Positions 11,601 through 23,405 are shown, counted from the stretch's first letter. The stretch: DNA of 64,000 bases from Aquipseudomonas ullengensis (GCF_014174475.1 NZ_JACJUD010000001.1:372001-436000); one strand, 5' to 3'. Program-made: numbers and translations. Notes: a model not told the origin generated them from the sequence alone.

Positions 11601-11831
11601 TCAACGGCCGTGGCTGTCGGTGTAGGGCAGCAGGGCCAGGTAGCGGGCGCGCTTGATAGCGACAGCCAGCTGACGCTGGTACTTGGCCTTGGTACCGGTG
11701 ATACGGCTAGGAACGATCTTGCCGGTTTCGGAGATGTAGGCCTTCAGGGTGTTGAGATCCTTGAAGTCGATCTCTTTCACGCCTTCGGCGGTGAAACGGC
11801 AGAACTTACGACGACGGAAAAAACGTGCCAT
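11601..11831 (-). CDS. rpsR: 30S ribosomal protein S18
   Basis: 76 residues, full length for bS18, binding beside S6 on the 30S platform. It begins [17 protein letters not shown], with the basic N-terminal tail, and contains [19 protein letters not shown], the family signature. It lies 28 bases after rpsF in the same operon. Confidence 0.98.
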   Translation of the reverse strand: MARFFRRRKFCRFTAEGVKEIDFKDLNTLKAYISETGKIVPSRITGTKAKYQRQLAVAIKRARYLALLPYTDSHGR

Positions 11832-11859
11832 GACAGTGGCTCCTCAATAGATCCGTGGA

Positions 11860-12282
11860 TTACTCGTCAGCGTTGTCGTTGCTGTCGCTGTTGTCGCCGT
11901 CTTCGCCTTCGGCGGAGTCGGTTTCAACGCGATCGCGACGCTCACGACGCTCACTGCGGTTTTCCTCAGCCTTGAGCATCTCGGACTGGCCGGTAACGGC
12001 TTCGTCGCGACGGATGACCAGGTTACGGATCACGGCATCGTTGTAGCGGAAGTTGTCTTCCAGCTCGGCCAGGGCTTTGCCGCTGCACTCAACGTTCAGC
12101 ATCACGTAGTGAGCCTTGTGAACATTGTTGATGGCGTAAGCCAGTTGGCGACGGCCCCAATCTTCCAGACGATGTACTTTGCCGCCGTCTTCTTCGATCA
12201 GCTTGGTGTAACGCTCGACCATGCCGCCGACTTGCTCGCTCTGGTCCGGGTGAACCAGAAAGATGATTTCGTAATGACGCAT
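11860..12282 (-). CDS. rpsF: 30S ribosomal protein S6
   Basis: 140 residues. The core (about 1-95) begins [15 protein letters not shown] and includes [11 protein letters not shown]. The C-terminal tail (about 105-140) is strongly acidic and Ser/Asn-rich, ending in several E/D residues. In E. coli the S6 tail is extended post-translationally with glutamate by RimK, so a genetically encoded acidic tail is of note. It is the first gene of rpsF-rpsR-DUF2232-rplI, with a good sigma-70 promoter about 120 bases upstream. Confidence 0.97.
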   Translation of the reverse strand: MRHYEIIFLVHPDQSEQVGGMVERYTKLIEEDGGKVHRLEDWGRRQLAYAINNVHKAHYVMLNVECSGKALAELEDNFRYNDAVIRNLVIRRDEAVTGQSEMLKAEENRSERRERRDRVETDSAEGEDGDNSDSNDNADE

Positions 12283-12401
12283 GAATGCTCCTTACGGGTT
12301 GTAGCCTGCCAACAAAAGATGGTCAGGCAAGGAGTGAATGACTCGTTTGATCTTGCCGGGCGGTGGGCGCGCAAACGCCTGCCGTCACAGCAAGGGGCGA
12401 C

Positions 12402-12430
12402 ATTCTAGAGAAGCCCCCTGCCGGGCGCAA
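12402..12430 (-). promoter_or_regulatory. Sigma-70 promoter of the rpsF operon
   Basis: On the minus strand, -35 TTGCGC (12425-12430) and -10 TAGAAT (12402-12407) are separated by exactly 17 bases. The position, 120 bases upstream of rpsF, leaves room for a structured leader, as expected for a ribosomal protein operon with feedback control by S6:S18. Confidence 0.6.
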
Positions 12431-12487
12431 GGCGAACTGGTGATTATTTGAACAGCGCAAGCCCGCCAAAAATAGCCGGCGCGACGC

Positions 12488-12513
12488 AAACCGGCGCCCT
12501 GAGGCGCCGGCTT
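12488..12513 (-). terminator. Terminator after rlmB
   Basis: A GC-rich 8-bp perfect stem (12491-12498 with 12503-12510, loop CTGA) is followed on the minus strand by a short T run. It lies 27 bases after the rlmB stop and separates rnr-rlmB from the rpsF operon. Confidence 0.6.
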
Positions 12514-12536
12514 TCCAAGCACGATCTCGCGACGAG

Positions 12537-13283
12537 CTAGCGCTTGGCCTGGCGCTGACGCACAGCTTCGAACAGGCAGATGCCGGTCGCCACGGACACG
12601 TTGAGGCTGCTGACGCTGCCGGACATCGGCAGCTTGACCAAGTAGTCGCACAGGTCACGCGTCAGGCGCCGCATGCCCTTGCCTTCCGCGCCCATGACCA
12701 GCACGATCGGCCCGGTCAGGTCCTGCTGATAGACGTCCTGCTCAGCCTCGCCGGCAGTGCCGACCACCCACAGGCCACGCTGCTGGAGCTTCTCCAGGGT
12801 ACGCGCCAGGTTGGTCACGGCAACCAGCGGAATCACTTCGGCAGCGCCGCAGGCGACTTTACGCACGGTCGCATTGAGGGTCGCCGACTTGTCCTTGGGC
12901 ACGATGACCGCCAGCGCACCCGCCGCATCAGCGGTACGCAGGCACGCGCCCAGGTTGTGCGGATCGGTCACCCCATCCAGCACCAGCAGCAACGGCGGAC
13001 CGTCACGGCGGTCGAGCAACTCCTCGAGCATCGCCTCGCCCCACACCTGACTGGGGCTGACTTCCGCCACCACCCCCTGATGCACGCCCTCGGCCCACTC
13101 ATCCAGCTCGCGCCGGTCTTTCTGCCCCACTGGCACTCGATTCTGCCCGGCCAGTTCGAGCAGCACCTGCACGCGCGGGTCCTGCCGACTCTCGGCCAGC
13201 CAGAGCTGCTTGACCCGCTTCGGGTGATGACGCAGCAGGGCCTCTACGGCGTGCACGCCGTAGACTTTTTCCAGCTGACTCAT
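12537..13283 (-). CDS. rlmB: 23S rRNA (guanosine-2'-O-)-methyltransferase RlmB
   Basis: 248 residues. A SpoU-family SPOUT methyltransferase that 2'-O-methylates G2251 of 23S rRNA (E. coli numbering). The N-terminal substrate-binding domain (about 1-75) is followed by the trefoil-knot catalytic domain with NLGACLRTADAAGA (motif 1), LVMGAEGKGMRRL (motif 2) and LPMSGSVSSLNVSVATG (motif 3). The start codon overlaps the rnr stop as ATGA, so the two are translationally coupled. Confidence 0.96.
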   Translation of the reverse strand: MSQLEKVYGVHAVEALLRHHPKRVKQLWLAESRQDPRVQVLLELAGQNRVPVGQKDRRELDEWAEGVHQGVVAEVSPSQVWGEAMLEELLDRRDGPPLLLVLDGVTDPHNLGACLRTADAAGALAVIVPKDKSATLNATVRKVACGAAEVIPLVAVTNLARTLEKLQQRGLWVVGTAGEAEQDVYQQDLTGPIVLVMGAEGKGMRRLTRDLCDYLVKLPMSGSVSSLNVSVATGICLFEAVRQRQAKR

Positions 13284-15847
13284 GGCTTGGCCTTGCGCTG
13301 ACGAGACTTGCTCGCGGCAGCCGGCGCAGAGCCTGCCTTCGGAGCGCCCTTGCGATGGCTCGGCGCTTTCTTCGCCGCACCATCCGACGCACGACCCGCG
13401 GCAGGCTTGCTGCCACCCGACTTGGCGCCCGACAGCAGCGCCTTCTTCAGGTCGCGGCTCTTCTGCACGTCCGTATTGCCAGCAACGGCACCGGTCGCAC
13501 TCTTGCCACGACGAGCACCCTTGTCAGCCGACGCCTTCTCGGCCGCCGGCTCGCCACGCGCGCCGCTGCGCTTGCGCCCGACTGGCGCATCGATAGCTGC
13601 CTGGGACATCTCGAAGTCGATCTTGCGCTCGTCGAGATCGACGCGCATGACCTTCACTTCCACGCTGTCGCCAAGACGGAAACTGCGCCCGCTGCGTTCG
13701 CCAGCCAGACGATGGTGGACCGGATCGAAGTGGTAGTAGTCGCCCGGCAAGGCCGAGACATGCACCAGACCTTCGACATAGATGTCCTTGAGCTCGACGA
13801 ACAGACCGAAACCGGTCACCGCCGTGATTACACCCTCAAACGTCTCGCCGACGCGATCCTTCATGAACTCGCACTTGAGCCAGTTGACCACGTCGCGGGT
13901 TGCTTCATCAGCGCGCCGCTCGGTCATCGAGCACTGCTCGCCCAACTGCTCCAGCGCCGCCTCGTCGTACGGATAGATACGCGCCTTGGGCATGCTCACC
14001 GCACCGGCGCGCCGCACATGCGGGGTGTCCATCTTGGAGCGGATCACACTGCGAATGGCACGATGCACCAGCAGATCCGGGTAGCGACGGATCGGCGAAG
14101 TGAAGTGGGTATAGGCTTCGTAGTTGAGACCGAAGTGACCGTTGTTGTCGGCGCTATACACCGCCTGGCTCAGCGAGCGCAGCATCACGGTCTGGATCAG
14201 GTGGAAGTCCGGCCGCTCGCGAATGCTCTGCAGCAGCTTCTGGTAATCCTTCGGCGACGGACCTTCCTTGCCCTTGTGCAGCACCAGGCCCAGCTCGGTA
14301 AGGAAGGCCTTGAGCTTCTCCAGGCGCTCCGGCGGCGGACCGTCGTGCACGCGGTACAACGAAGGCACTTCGTGCTTCTTCATGAACTGCGCGGTGGCGA
14401 CGTTGGCCGCCAGCATGCATTCCTCGATCAGCTTGTGTGCATCGTTGCGCTGGGTCGGGCGGATCTCCGCGATCTTGCGCTCGGAGCCGAAGATGATGCG
14501 GGTTTCCTGGGTCTCGAAATCGATGGCGCCGCGCTCGTGACGGGCAGCCAGCAGCACCTGATACAGGGAGTACAGCTGCTTGAGGTGCGGCAGCACCTCC
14601 TTGTACTCCGTACGCAGGGACTTGCCTTCACTGCTCTTCGGCTGCTCCAGCATGTAGCTGACCTTGTTGTAGGTCAGGCGCGCATGTGAGTGGATCACCG
14701 CTTCGTAGAACTGGTAATCGACCAGCTTGCCGGCCTTGGACATGGTCATTTCGCAGACCATGGCCAGGCGATCGACATGCGGGTTCAGCGAGCATAGGCC
14801 GTTGGACAGCTCCTCCGGCAGCATCGGCACGACGCGCTCGGGGAAGTACACCGAGTTGCCGCGCTTGGTCGCCTCTTCATCCAGCGCCGAACCGACCTTG
14901 ACGTAGTGCGACACGTCAGCGATGGCGACATAGAGCTTCCAGCCACCAGAAAACAGCTTCCAGGCGCTGCTGTTTTTCTCGCAATAAACCGCGTCATCGA
15001 AGTCGCGCGCGTCCTCACCATCGATAGTCACGAACGGCAGATGACGCAGGTCGACGCGCTTCTCTTTATCCGCTTCTTCCACATCGGGCTTGAGCTTGCG
15101 CGCTTCCTTGATCACAGCCTCGGGCCAGACATGCGGAATATCGTAGCTGCGCAGAGCAACGTCGATTTCCATACCCGGAGCCATGTAGTTGCCGACCACC
15201 TCGACAATATCGCCCTGCGGCTGGAAGCGCGCAGTCGGCCAGTGGGTGATCTTGATCGCGACGAACTGACCGACCTTGGCATTACCAGCACGCCCCGGCG
15301 TGACCAGCACTTCCTGCTGGATCTTCGGGTTGTCGGCCTCGACGTAGCCGATGCCGGCCTCTTCGAAGTAGCGACCGACGATGGTCTCGTGCGCACGCTC
15401 GATCACTTCAACAATGGCGCCTTCACGGCGACCTCGCCGATCCAGGCCGGCAACCCGTGCCAGCACGCGATCGCCATCGAAGACCAGGCGCATCTGCGCC
15501 GGGCTGAGGAACAGGTCGTCGCTGCCGTCATCGGGAACCAGGAAGCCGAAACCATCACGGTGACCGCTGACGCGACCACGGATAAGGTCGAGCTTGTCCA
15601 CCGGCGCATAGGTGCCGCGACGGGTATAGATAAGTTGACCGTCACGCTCCATGGCGCGCAGGCGACGACGCAGGGCTTCTTCCTGGTCTTCGGTGGTCAG
15701 ACCCAGCTCGGCCAGCAACTCTTCACGAGCAGCGGGCGAACCACGCTCGGACAAGTGCTGCAGAATCAGCTCACGGCTGGGGATGGGATTTTCGTATTTT
15801 TCCGCCTCGCGGGCGGCCTCAGGGTCGAGGGATTGCCAATCGGCCAT
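13280..15847 (-). CDS. rnr: Ribonuclease R
   Basis: 855 residues. A 3'-to-5' exoribonuclease able to degrade structured RNA. It has an N-terminal helix-turn-helix-like segment and cold-shock domains (about 20-250), then the RNB catalytic domain with the metal-binding DARDFDDAV motif near residue 280. An S1 domain (about 650-735) contains FEGVITAVTGFGLFVELKD. The C-terminal tail of more than 110 residues is rich in Lys, Arg, Ala, Ser and Gly; such basic tails assist duplex unwinding. The start is ATG at 15845-15847 with AAGGT about 12 bases upstream. An AT-rich TATATATA at about 15869-15880 could provide the -10 element. Confidence 0.96.
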   Translation of the reverse strand: MADWQSLDPEAAREAEKYENPIPSRELILQHLSERGSPAAREELLAELGLTTEDQEEALRRRLRAMERDGQLIYTRRGTYAPVDKLDLIRGRVSGHRDGFGFLVPDDGSDDLFLSPAQMRLVFDGDRVLARVAGLDRRGRREGAIVEVIERAHETIVGRYFEEAGIGYVEADNPKIQQEVLVTPGRAGNAKVGQFVAIKITHWPTARFQPQGDIVEVVGNYMAPGMEIDVALRSYDIPHVWPEAVIKEARKLKPDVEEADKEKRVDLRHLPFVTIDGEDARDFDDAVYCEKNSSAWKLFSGGWKLYVAIADVSHYVKVGSALDEEATKRGNSVYFPERVVPMLPEELSNGLCSLNPHVDRLAMVCEMTMSKAGKLVDYQFYEAVIHSHARLTYNKVSYMLEQPKSSEGKSLRTEYKEVLPHLKQLYSLYQVLLAARHERGAIDFETQETRIIFGSERKIAEIRPTQRNDAHKLIEECMLAANVATAQFMKKHEVPSLYRVHDGPPPERLEKLKAFLTELGLVLHKGKEGPSPKDYQKLLQSIRERPDFHLIQTVMLRSLSQAVYSADNNGHFGLNYEAYTHFTSPIRRYPDLLVHRAIRSVIRSKMDTPHVRRAGAVSMPKARIYPYDEAALEQLGEQCSMTERRADEATRDVVNWLKCEFMKDRVGETFEGVITAVTGFGLFVELKDIYVEGLVHVSALPGDYYHFDPVHHRLAGERSGRSFRLGDSVEVKVMRVDLDERKIDFEMSQAAIDAPVGRKRSGARGEPAAEKASADKGARRGKSATGAVAGNTDVQKSRDLKKALLSGAKSGGSKPAAGRASDGAAKKAPSHRKGAPKAGSAPAAASKSRQRKAKP

Positions 15848-15963
15848 TAAGTGAAATTACCTTTACGCTTATATATAGATGTGTGTGCCATGTGCCTATT
15901 GAAGCGCGAAACGGCATCGAGGGTCAGCTTTTCCAACGACAATAATTTTTTTGCCATCAGGGG

Positions 15964-15992
15964 TTTACAAGAAAAAAGGCCGCCCGTATTAT
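15964..15992 (+). promoter_or_regulatory. Sigma-70 promoter of the tRNA-Leu pair
   Basis: -35 TTTACA (15964-15969) and -10 TATTAT (15987-15992) with 17-base spacing, followed directly by a GC-rich stretch CGCGCCC. A GC-rich discriminator after the -10 box is typical of stable-RNA promoters under stringent (ppGpp/DksA) control. It lies 63 bases upstream of the first tRNA. Confidence 0.65.
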
Positions 15993-16055
15993 TCGCGCCC
16001 ACAACGTTGCTGAGACGTTGTACCACGGAAACGCCGAGCAATCATCGTTTCCCGT

Positions 16056-16142
16056 GCCCAGGTGGCGGAATTGGTAGACGCACTAGGTTCAGGTCCTAGC
16101 GGTGGCAACACCGTGGAAGTTCGAGTCTTCTCCTGGGCACCA
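16056..16142 (+). tRNA. tRNA-Leu (anticodon CAG), copy 1
   Basis: 87 bases with encoded CCA. The acceptor arms GCCCAGG and CCTGGGC pair. The anticodon loop TTCAGGT carries CAG at 16090-16092. A class II long variable arm GGTGGCAACACC and a T arm with GTTCGAGTC are present. It decodes CUG, the most used leucine codon in this GC-rich genome. Confidence 0.97.
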
Positions 16143-16151
16143 TTATTCAGC

Positions 16152-16180
16152 AACCGAGCCGATGGCTCGGTTTCGTTTTC
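16152..16180 (+). terminator. Hairpin after tRNA-Leu copy 1
   Basis: A 9-bp perfect stem (16152-16160 with 16164-16172, three-base loop) is followed by a T-rich stretch. It could terminate part of the transcription or mark the processing boundary between the two tRNAs. Confidence 0.5.
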
Positions 16181-16250
16181 ACGGAGCAGCAACGCCGTAC
16201 CGACCAATCGGTAGCCGCTGCAAAAAGTCGATGAGCAATTATCGCAATGT

Positions 16251-16337
16251 GCCCAGGTGGCGGAATTGGTAGACGCACTAGGTTCAGGTCCTAGCGGTGG
16301 CAACACCGTGGAAGTTCGAGTCTTCTCCTGGGCACCA
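16251..16337 (+). tRNA. tRNA-Leu (anticodon CAG), copy 2
   Basis: Identical over all 87 bases to the copy at 16056-16142 and separated from it by 108 bases. It has the same CAG anticodon and encoded CCA. No separate promoter is obvious in the spacer, so both are probably made from the upstream promoter. Confidence 0.97.
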
Positions 16338-16344
16338 CTCTTCA

Positions 16345-16380
16345 AGACAAAACCGAGCCCCTGGCTCGGTTTTGTCTTTT
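16345..16380 (+). terminator. Strong terminator after tRNA-Leu copy 2
   Basis: A perfect 15-bp stem (16345-16359 with 16363-16377, loop CCT) ends in TTT. The lower stem is A/T-rich on both sides, so it can also work for transcripts entering from the chemoreceptor gene on the other strand. Confidence 0.8.
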
Positions 16381-16401
16381 CTGGCCTCTGAAAACCGCAG
16401 A

Positions 16402-16431
16402 TAGAGGCGAGCTCATGCAAGCTCGCCTCTA
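16402..16431 (-). repeat. 12-bp palindrome at the 3' end of the chemoreceptor gene
   Basis: A perfect stem (16402-16413 with 16420-16431, loop CATGCA) lies six bases beyond the chemoreceptor stop. It resembles the GAGGCGAGCTC-type REP hairpins of pseudomonads and could serve as a transcript end. Confidence 0.5.
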
Positions 16432-16436
16432 CGCCA

Positions 16437-18371
16437 TCAGACCTTGAATTGAGCAAAGCTGGCCTTGAGCTGGGCCACCAGCCCATCCAGCACCCGACCA
16501 CTGGCTGCCGTCTCGCTGACTTCACGCGCCGCACGCTGCGCCTCGGCATGAATCACTTCGACCCGCCCGCGCACCGCACTCGCACCCTCAGCCTGATGCG
16601 CCGCCGCCCGACTGGCGGTATCGATGGCGCCATGCACCTCATCCACCGAAGCCTGCACCGACTGCTGTAGACGCGCACTGTCGCGCAATGCCTGCATTCC
16701 CTGCGCCGCCTGCTCGCCCGCCTGGCCGATAACCGCCACCGCCTCACGCGCGCCCTGCTGCAATGCGGTGATATGCGCCTGAATATCGCCCGTGGATTGC
16801 TGAGTCTTGCTGGCCAGCGCCCGCACCTCGTCCGCCACCACGGCAAAACCGCGCCCGCTTTCACCCGCACGCGCTGCCTCGATCGCCGCGTTCAGCGCCA
16901 ATAGGTTGGTCTGCTCGGCGATGGACTGAATAACCGTGAGCACCACTTCGATCTGCTCACTCTGCCGCGCCAGGCGCTCGATCACCGCCGAGCCGCTGTC
17001 CACCCGAGCCACTAGCGCCTCAATCAGCCCACCCACCTTGGTGGCAATCGCCGCATTCTCGTGCGCTGCCTGGCGAATCGCTGCAACCCGCTGCTGAGCA
17101 TCATGCATTGCCTGACTTTCCGCCTGGGCCGCGCCCGCCATATCCTCCAGCGCACGCAGGCTGCCCGCCACCTCGTCACGCTGCCGCGCGGAAGCCGCTT
17201 CGGCCGCCGCACTGCGCTGCGCCAGGCTACGTATTTCTTCGCCGGTACGCAGGGCCACATCGCCCGCCTCACGCACAATCGGCTGCAGCTTGGCGATGAA
17301 CCGGTTGACCGCATCGGCCATGTCGCCGACTTCATCGTCACTATCCAGTTGCACACGGCGTGTCAGGTCGCCCTCACCCGCCGCCAGATCCTTCAAGGCG
17401 GCGATCAACAACTGCAGGCGACTGAGCACCCGCCAGCCCAGCACCAGCGCCACCGCAACCAAGGCCAGCACTCCGACCACCAGCAGCCCAACGGCAATCC
17501 GCCACCGCAAACTCTCGGCCGCCTTCTGCACCGTCTCACTGCCATTTTCGGCCATATCCTGAGTGGCCTTTTCGGCCAGCTTCAGACGCTGCTGCAGCGC
17601 TCTGGTACTTTCCTGCGCCGCACCCGCCAGACTGCTGTCGACCAACTCGCCCGCATTGCCGACCAGCGTGGCGAAGCGCCCGTCCAGAGCGGCCAATTCC
17701 TTCTCCACGCCATCCAGAGAAAGCCCCAGCTGGACCTTGCCGATCGGCGCGCCCATCGGGTTGATTTCGACTTCAACCATATGCACCCGCGCATCACGCG
17801 AGGCCGCATCCACCAGGCGCTCGAGCGGCGTCTTGCCCTGCCCGGCCGCCACCAAGTCACGCACCTGCTGACTGCTGCGATTGAAGTTGCGGGTCAGGCG
17901 CTGCCCCTGAGCGTCGTAATACACGGCAAACAGCACTGCCGGATCACGCTGGACAATGCGCGTGAAGGCAGTCAGCGCAGGCACGTCGTTATCCCAGATG
18001 GCCTTGGGCGCCACGCCAGCCAGCAGCTGCGCCATGGAGTTGCCGGATTGCTTAAGGTTCTCCTCCAGCACCTGGCGCAACTGCACCTGCTCACCCTTCA
18101 GCTGACTGGTCAGGCCACCACCCAGGCGCTCGCGCGTATTGGCCGACAAGGCCGCCAGGCCATCACTCATCTCGCGCTCAGCCTTGCCCAGCTCACCAGC
18201 CAGGCGCTCGCTTTCACCACCGAGGCGCTGAGTCAGGTCCTGCACCAGGTCGTCGACGGTCGCGCGCGTCAGCCATACCGCCAGGCCGACCTGCACCAAC
18301 ATGGCGACACCCAGCGCGATAAACACCGGCCGCAGCAAGCGACTGCGTAACAACGAAAATAGAACGGACAC
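16437..18371 (-). CDS. Methyl-accepting chemotaxis protein
   Basis: 644 residues. A transmembrane chemoreceptor that controls CheA/CheW. TM1 is at about 15-33 and a large, mostly helical periplasmic ligand domain at about 37-285. TM2 is at about 290-315, followed by HAMP (about 316-370) and a cytoplasmic signalling coiled coil. The hairpin tip [19 protein letters not shown] is near residue 490. No C-terminal CheR/CheB docking pentapeptide is seen. The ligand is unknown. The start is GTG at 18369-18371 with AAGGAG eight bases upstream. It is a single-gene unit placed between the tRNA-Leu pair and purA; as I recall, PAO1 has no receptor here but P. putida does. Confidence 0.93.
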   Translation of the reverse strand: MSVLFSLLRSRLLRPVFIALGVAMLVQVGLAVWLTRATVDDLVQDLTQRLGGESERLAGELGKAEREMSDGLAALSANTRERLGGGLTSQLKGEQVQLRQVLEENLKQSGNSMAQLLAGVAPKAIWDNDVPALTAFTRIVQRDPAVLFAVYYDAQGQRLTRNFNRSSQQVRDLVAAGQGKTPLERLVDAASRDARVHMVEVEINPMGAPIGKVQLGLSLDGVEKELAALDGRFATLVGNAGELVDSSLAGAAQESTRALQQRLKLAEKATQDMAENGSETVQKAAESLRWRIAVGLLVVGVLALVAVALVLGWRVLSRLQLLIAALKDLAAGEGDLTRRVQLDSDDEVGDMADAVNRFIAKLQPIVREAGDVALRTGEEIRSLAQRSAAAEAASARQRDEVAGSLRALEDMAGAAQAESQAMHDAQQRVAAIRQAAHENAAIATKVGGLIEALVARVDSGSAVIERLARQSEQIEVVLTVIQSIAEQTNLLALNAAIEAARAGESGRGFAVVADEVRALASKTQQSTGDIQAHITALQQGAREAVAVIGQAGEQAAQGMQALRDSARLQQSVQASVDEVHGAIDTASRAAAHQAEGASAVRGRVEVIHAEAQRAAREVSETAASGRVLDGLVAQLKASFAQFKV

Positions 18372-18480
18372 TGCTCAACTCCTTCCGCCAGAGCTATCCA
18401 TGTCACTGCATCGACCATGGATTGCAAAGCTGTAACTCAAAGCAAGGTATAGGCCAGCCAGACAGCTTTGGCACAAAAGC

Positions 18481-18506
18481 AAAAGGCCGCTCGAGAGCGG
18501 CCTTTT
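18481..18506 (-). terminator. Bidirectional terminator after purA
   Basis: A nearly uninterrupted palindrome: AAAAGGCCGCT pairs with AGCGGCCTTTT around a four-base loop, ending in TTTT on either strand. It lies 17 bases past the purA stop. Confidence 0.8.
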
Positions 18507-18522
18507 GTGTTCACCCGAGGAC

Positions 18523-21061
<2,539 letters not shown>

Positions 21062-21096
21062 TTCGCCATTCCCCTCTCGGTCCGGGCGGCAAGCCT

Positions 21097-21282
21097 TCAG
21101 TGAAGCAGATACAGGAGGGCGGTCCCCAGCAGCATGCTGGCCAACCCAATCAGGCGCAGGTGGCGATCAGGCAGCTGTACCAGCTGCGCAAGCGCTCCGC
21201 GCCAACGTCGCGGATAGAGGAAGGGCAAGACGCCTTCCAGCACCAACATCAGGCACAACGCAATGCCAAATTCCTGCAACAT
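21097..21282 (-). CDS. DUF2065 (YjeT-like) small membrane protein
   Basis: 61 residues with two predicted membrane helices (about 3-19 and 42-60), flanking a basic segment YPRRWR. It matches the DUF2065/YjeT family found between hflC and hisZ or purA in many gammaproteobacteria; the function is unknown. The ATG at 21280-21282 is chosen. The longer in-frame reading begins inside the preceding terminator hairpin and is not credible. A position next to hflKC suggests, but does not show, a link to the HflKC complex. Confidence 0.8.
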   Translation of the reverse strand: MLQEFGIALCLMLVLEGVLPFLYPRRWRGALAQLVQLPDRHLRLIGLASMLLGTALLYLLH

Positions 21283-21297
21283 GATTCCCGCAGACGC

Positions 21298-21324
21298 AAA
21301 AAAGCCGGGCTTTTTACCCGGCTG
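21298..21324 (-). terminator. Intrinsic terminator between hflC and the DUF2065 gene
   Basis: A 7-bp stem (21304-21310 with 21318-21324) is followed on the minus strand by six T residues. A second hairpin lies just before it (21355-21361 with 21381-21387). Together they end the hflX-hflK-hflC transcript, so the downstream genes depend on readthrough or a local promoter. Confidence 0.8.
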
Positions 21325-21393
21325 ACCCATGATAACACGTTTTCCCTGACGGTCACCCCGACGGGCCGAACGGCCACGCCGGGGTGCGCAAGA

Positions 21394-22263
21394 TCAAGGC
21401 TTGGAGTTCTTCAGGTAGCGGAAGAATTCGCTGTCCGGATCCAGCACCATCACATCGCCCTTGCTCGAGAAGCTGTCGCGATAGGCGCCCAGGCTGCGGT
21501 GGAATGCATAGAACTCAGCATCCTGACCGTAGGCCTTGGCGTAGATGGCCGCAGCCTTGGCATCGCCATCACCGCGTACTTCTTCAGACTCGCGATAGGC
21601 CTCAGCGAGGATCACCCGCTTCTGCCGGTCGGCGTCAGCACGAATACCCTCAGCCAGCTCCTTGCCCTTGGCGCGGTGCTCGCGCGCCTCACGCTCACGC
21701 TCGGAACCCATACGGTCGAATACGCTGCGATAGACCTCTTTGGGCAAGTCGATAGCCTTGACCCGGACGTCAACCACCTCGATACCCAGCTCTTTCTGCG
21801 CCATGCCGTTGAGCGACTTGGTAATGGCAGCCATGAGCGCATCACGCTCACCGGACACCACTTCGTGCAGCGAGCGGGTACCGAACTGGTTCGACAATGC
21901 CGAGACCAGGCGCTGCGACAGGCGATCGTCAGCAATCTGCTTCTCGCCGGAAGTCGCGGTGTAGAAACGCTCGGCATCCGCCACCCGCCACTTGGCATAG
22001 GCATCGACCATCACCGCTTTCTTCTCCAACGTCAGCACGCGCTGAATCGGCGACTCCAGGGTCAGCAGGCGCGCATCAAACTTGCGCACCTTGTTGACGC
22101 CAGGAATCTTCACATGCAGACCCGGCTGTACATCGGCGTCCTGGATCTTACCGAACTGCAAGAGCACGGCCTTTTCCGTCTGGTTGACGATGTAGAAGCA
22201 ATTCCACGCCAACACAGCAAGAACCAACCCTCCGATCAGGGCAAACAGCGATTTATTGCTCAT
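21394..22263 (-). CDS. hflC: Protease modulator HflC
   Basis: 289 residues. An SPFH/prohibitin-family inner-membrane protein that forms, with HflK, the large periplasmic cage that restrains FtsH. A single N-terminal TM helix (about 5-25) is followed by the SPFH domain (about 25-190), including VNQTEKAVLLQFGKI, and a helical C-terminal region rich in EREAREHRAKGKELAE-type repeats. It overlaps the hflK stop by one base (TGATG), indicating coupled translation at fixed stoichiometry. Confidence 0.96.
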   Translation of the reverse strand: MSNKSLFALIGGLVLAVLAWNCFYIVNQTEKAVLLQFGKIQDADVQPGLHVKIPGVNKVRKFDARLLTLESPIQRVLTLEKKAVMVDAYAKWRVADAERFYTATSGEKQIADDRLSQRLVSALSNQFGTRSLHEVVSGERDALMAAITKSLNGMAQKELGIEVVDVRVKAIDLPKEVYRSVFDRMGSEREREAREHRAKGKELAEGIRADADRQKRVILAEAYRESEEVRGDGDAKAAAIYAKAYGQDAEFYAFHRSLGAYRDSFSSKGDVMVLDPDSEFFRYLKNSKP

Positions 22264-23405
22264 CAGCGGCTCTCCCTTGAACGCAGGTCACGCTGCTCCA
22301 GCCCGCCCACGATCCGCGTGGTCGCATCGCCGCTTGCGGCTGGCGCGGCAGCATTTGCTGCACCACCGGTGCGACCTTCGATCATCTTGTCCAGCGGCAG
22401 ATAAAGCAGGTTGCTCTGTCCATCCTTGCCGGTAACCAGCACTTTGCTGGTGTTGCTCATAACCTGCTGCATGGTGTCCAGATAGAGGCGCTGACGCGTC
22501 ACTTCCGGAGCCTTGCGGTATTCGGCAACCAGCTTGGTGAAGCGATCCGCCTCACCCTGGGCGCGCGCCACCACCTCATCGCGATAACCGTTGGCATCCT
22601 CGATGACACGCTGGGCCTGACCGCGAGCCTCAGGCACCACGCCGTTGGCATAGGTTTCCGCCTGGTTCTTCTCGCGCTGCTCGTCTTCACGGGCACGAAT
22701 CACGTCATCGAACGCATCCTTGACCTCGGCCGGAGCCGTGGCGCGCTGGATGTTGACCTGAGTCACGATGATCCCGGTACCGTAGCTGTCGAGGAAGTCC
22801 TGCAGACGCTTGCTGACCTGCAGCGCCATCTGTTCACGACCCAGGGTGATCACCTCATCCATCGAGGTGGAACCGGCTACGTGACGCAGCGCGCTCTCGG
22901 TCGCGTGCTGCAGACTCACCTCAGGCTGATCGACGTTCAGCACGAAGTCTTTCAGGTTGCTGATTTTGTACTGCACGGTCAGCGGCACTTCGACGATGTT
23001 CTCGTCTTCGGTCAACATCTGCCCCTGCTTGGAGAAGGTCCGCTCACGGGTAACGTTCTCCTGGAACTTGGTGTCGAACGGCGGGAAGTAGATGTTCAAC
23101 CCCTGCCCCACAGTCTCGTGGTATTTGCCGAGGCGCAGGATCACTGCCTGTTCCTGAGCATCGACGATATAAACGGCATTCCACAGCCAGACCGCCAGCA
23201 GCACGAGCAGACCGATACCAAGCAGGCCAAAACCGCCACCCTGGACCCCGTCACGTTTCTTGCCGCCACCGAAAATGCCGTTAAGGCTCTCCTGCAGCTT
23301 GCGGAAGGCTTCGTCGAGATCCGGCGGGCCCTGTCGACCACCGCCTTTGCGGCCGCCCCAGGGATCCTGATTGTTCGAGTTGCCACCCGGCTCATTCCAA
23401 GCCAT
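22263..23405 (-). CDS. hflK: Protease modulator HflK
   Basis: 380 residues. The partner of HflC. The Gly/Asn-rich cytoplasmic N-terminus (MAWNEPGGNSNNQDPWGG) is typical. A TM helix (about 58-80) is followed by the SPFH domain with VDAQEQAVILRLGKY and a C-terminal coiled coil (about 260-330). The Ala-rich tail ends in RSRESR. The start is ATG at 23403-23405; the longer in-frame extension was rejected. It lies 96 bases downstream of hflX. Confidence 0.96.
   Translation of the reverse strand: MAWNEPGGNSNNQDPWGGRKGGGRQGPPDLDEAFRKLQESLNGIFGGGKKRDGVQGGGFGLLGIGLLVLLAVWLWNAVYIVDAQEQAVILRLGKYHETVGQGLNIYFPPFDTKFQENVTRERTFSKQGQMLTEDENIVEVPLTVQYKISNLKDFVLNVDQPEVSLQHATESALRHVAGSTSMDEVITLGREQMALQVSKRLQDFLDSYGTGIIVTQVNIQRATAPAEVKDAFDDVIRAREDEQREKNQAETYANGVVPEARGQAQRVIEDANGYRDEVVARAQGEADRFTKLVAEYRKAPEVTRQRLYLDTMQQVMSNTSKVLVTGKDGQSNLLYLPLDKMIEGRTGGAANAAAPAASGDATTRIVGGLEQRDLRSRESR

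Noticed and set aside
15989..16549. 186-codon minus-strand frame over the tRNA-Leu pair
   Set aside because: It is translated from the antisense of two tRNA genes, giving the well-known spurious repeated peptide with KTRTSTVLPPLG.
16056..18371. tRNA-Leu genes as the attachment site of a small island carrying the chemoreceptor
   Set aside because: No integrase, no direct repeat of a tRNA 3' end downstream, and the receptor's codon use and GC look like its neighbours. The pair of complete tRNAs is better explained as a duplication.
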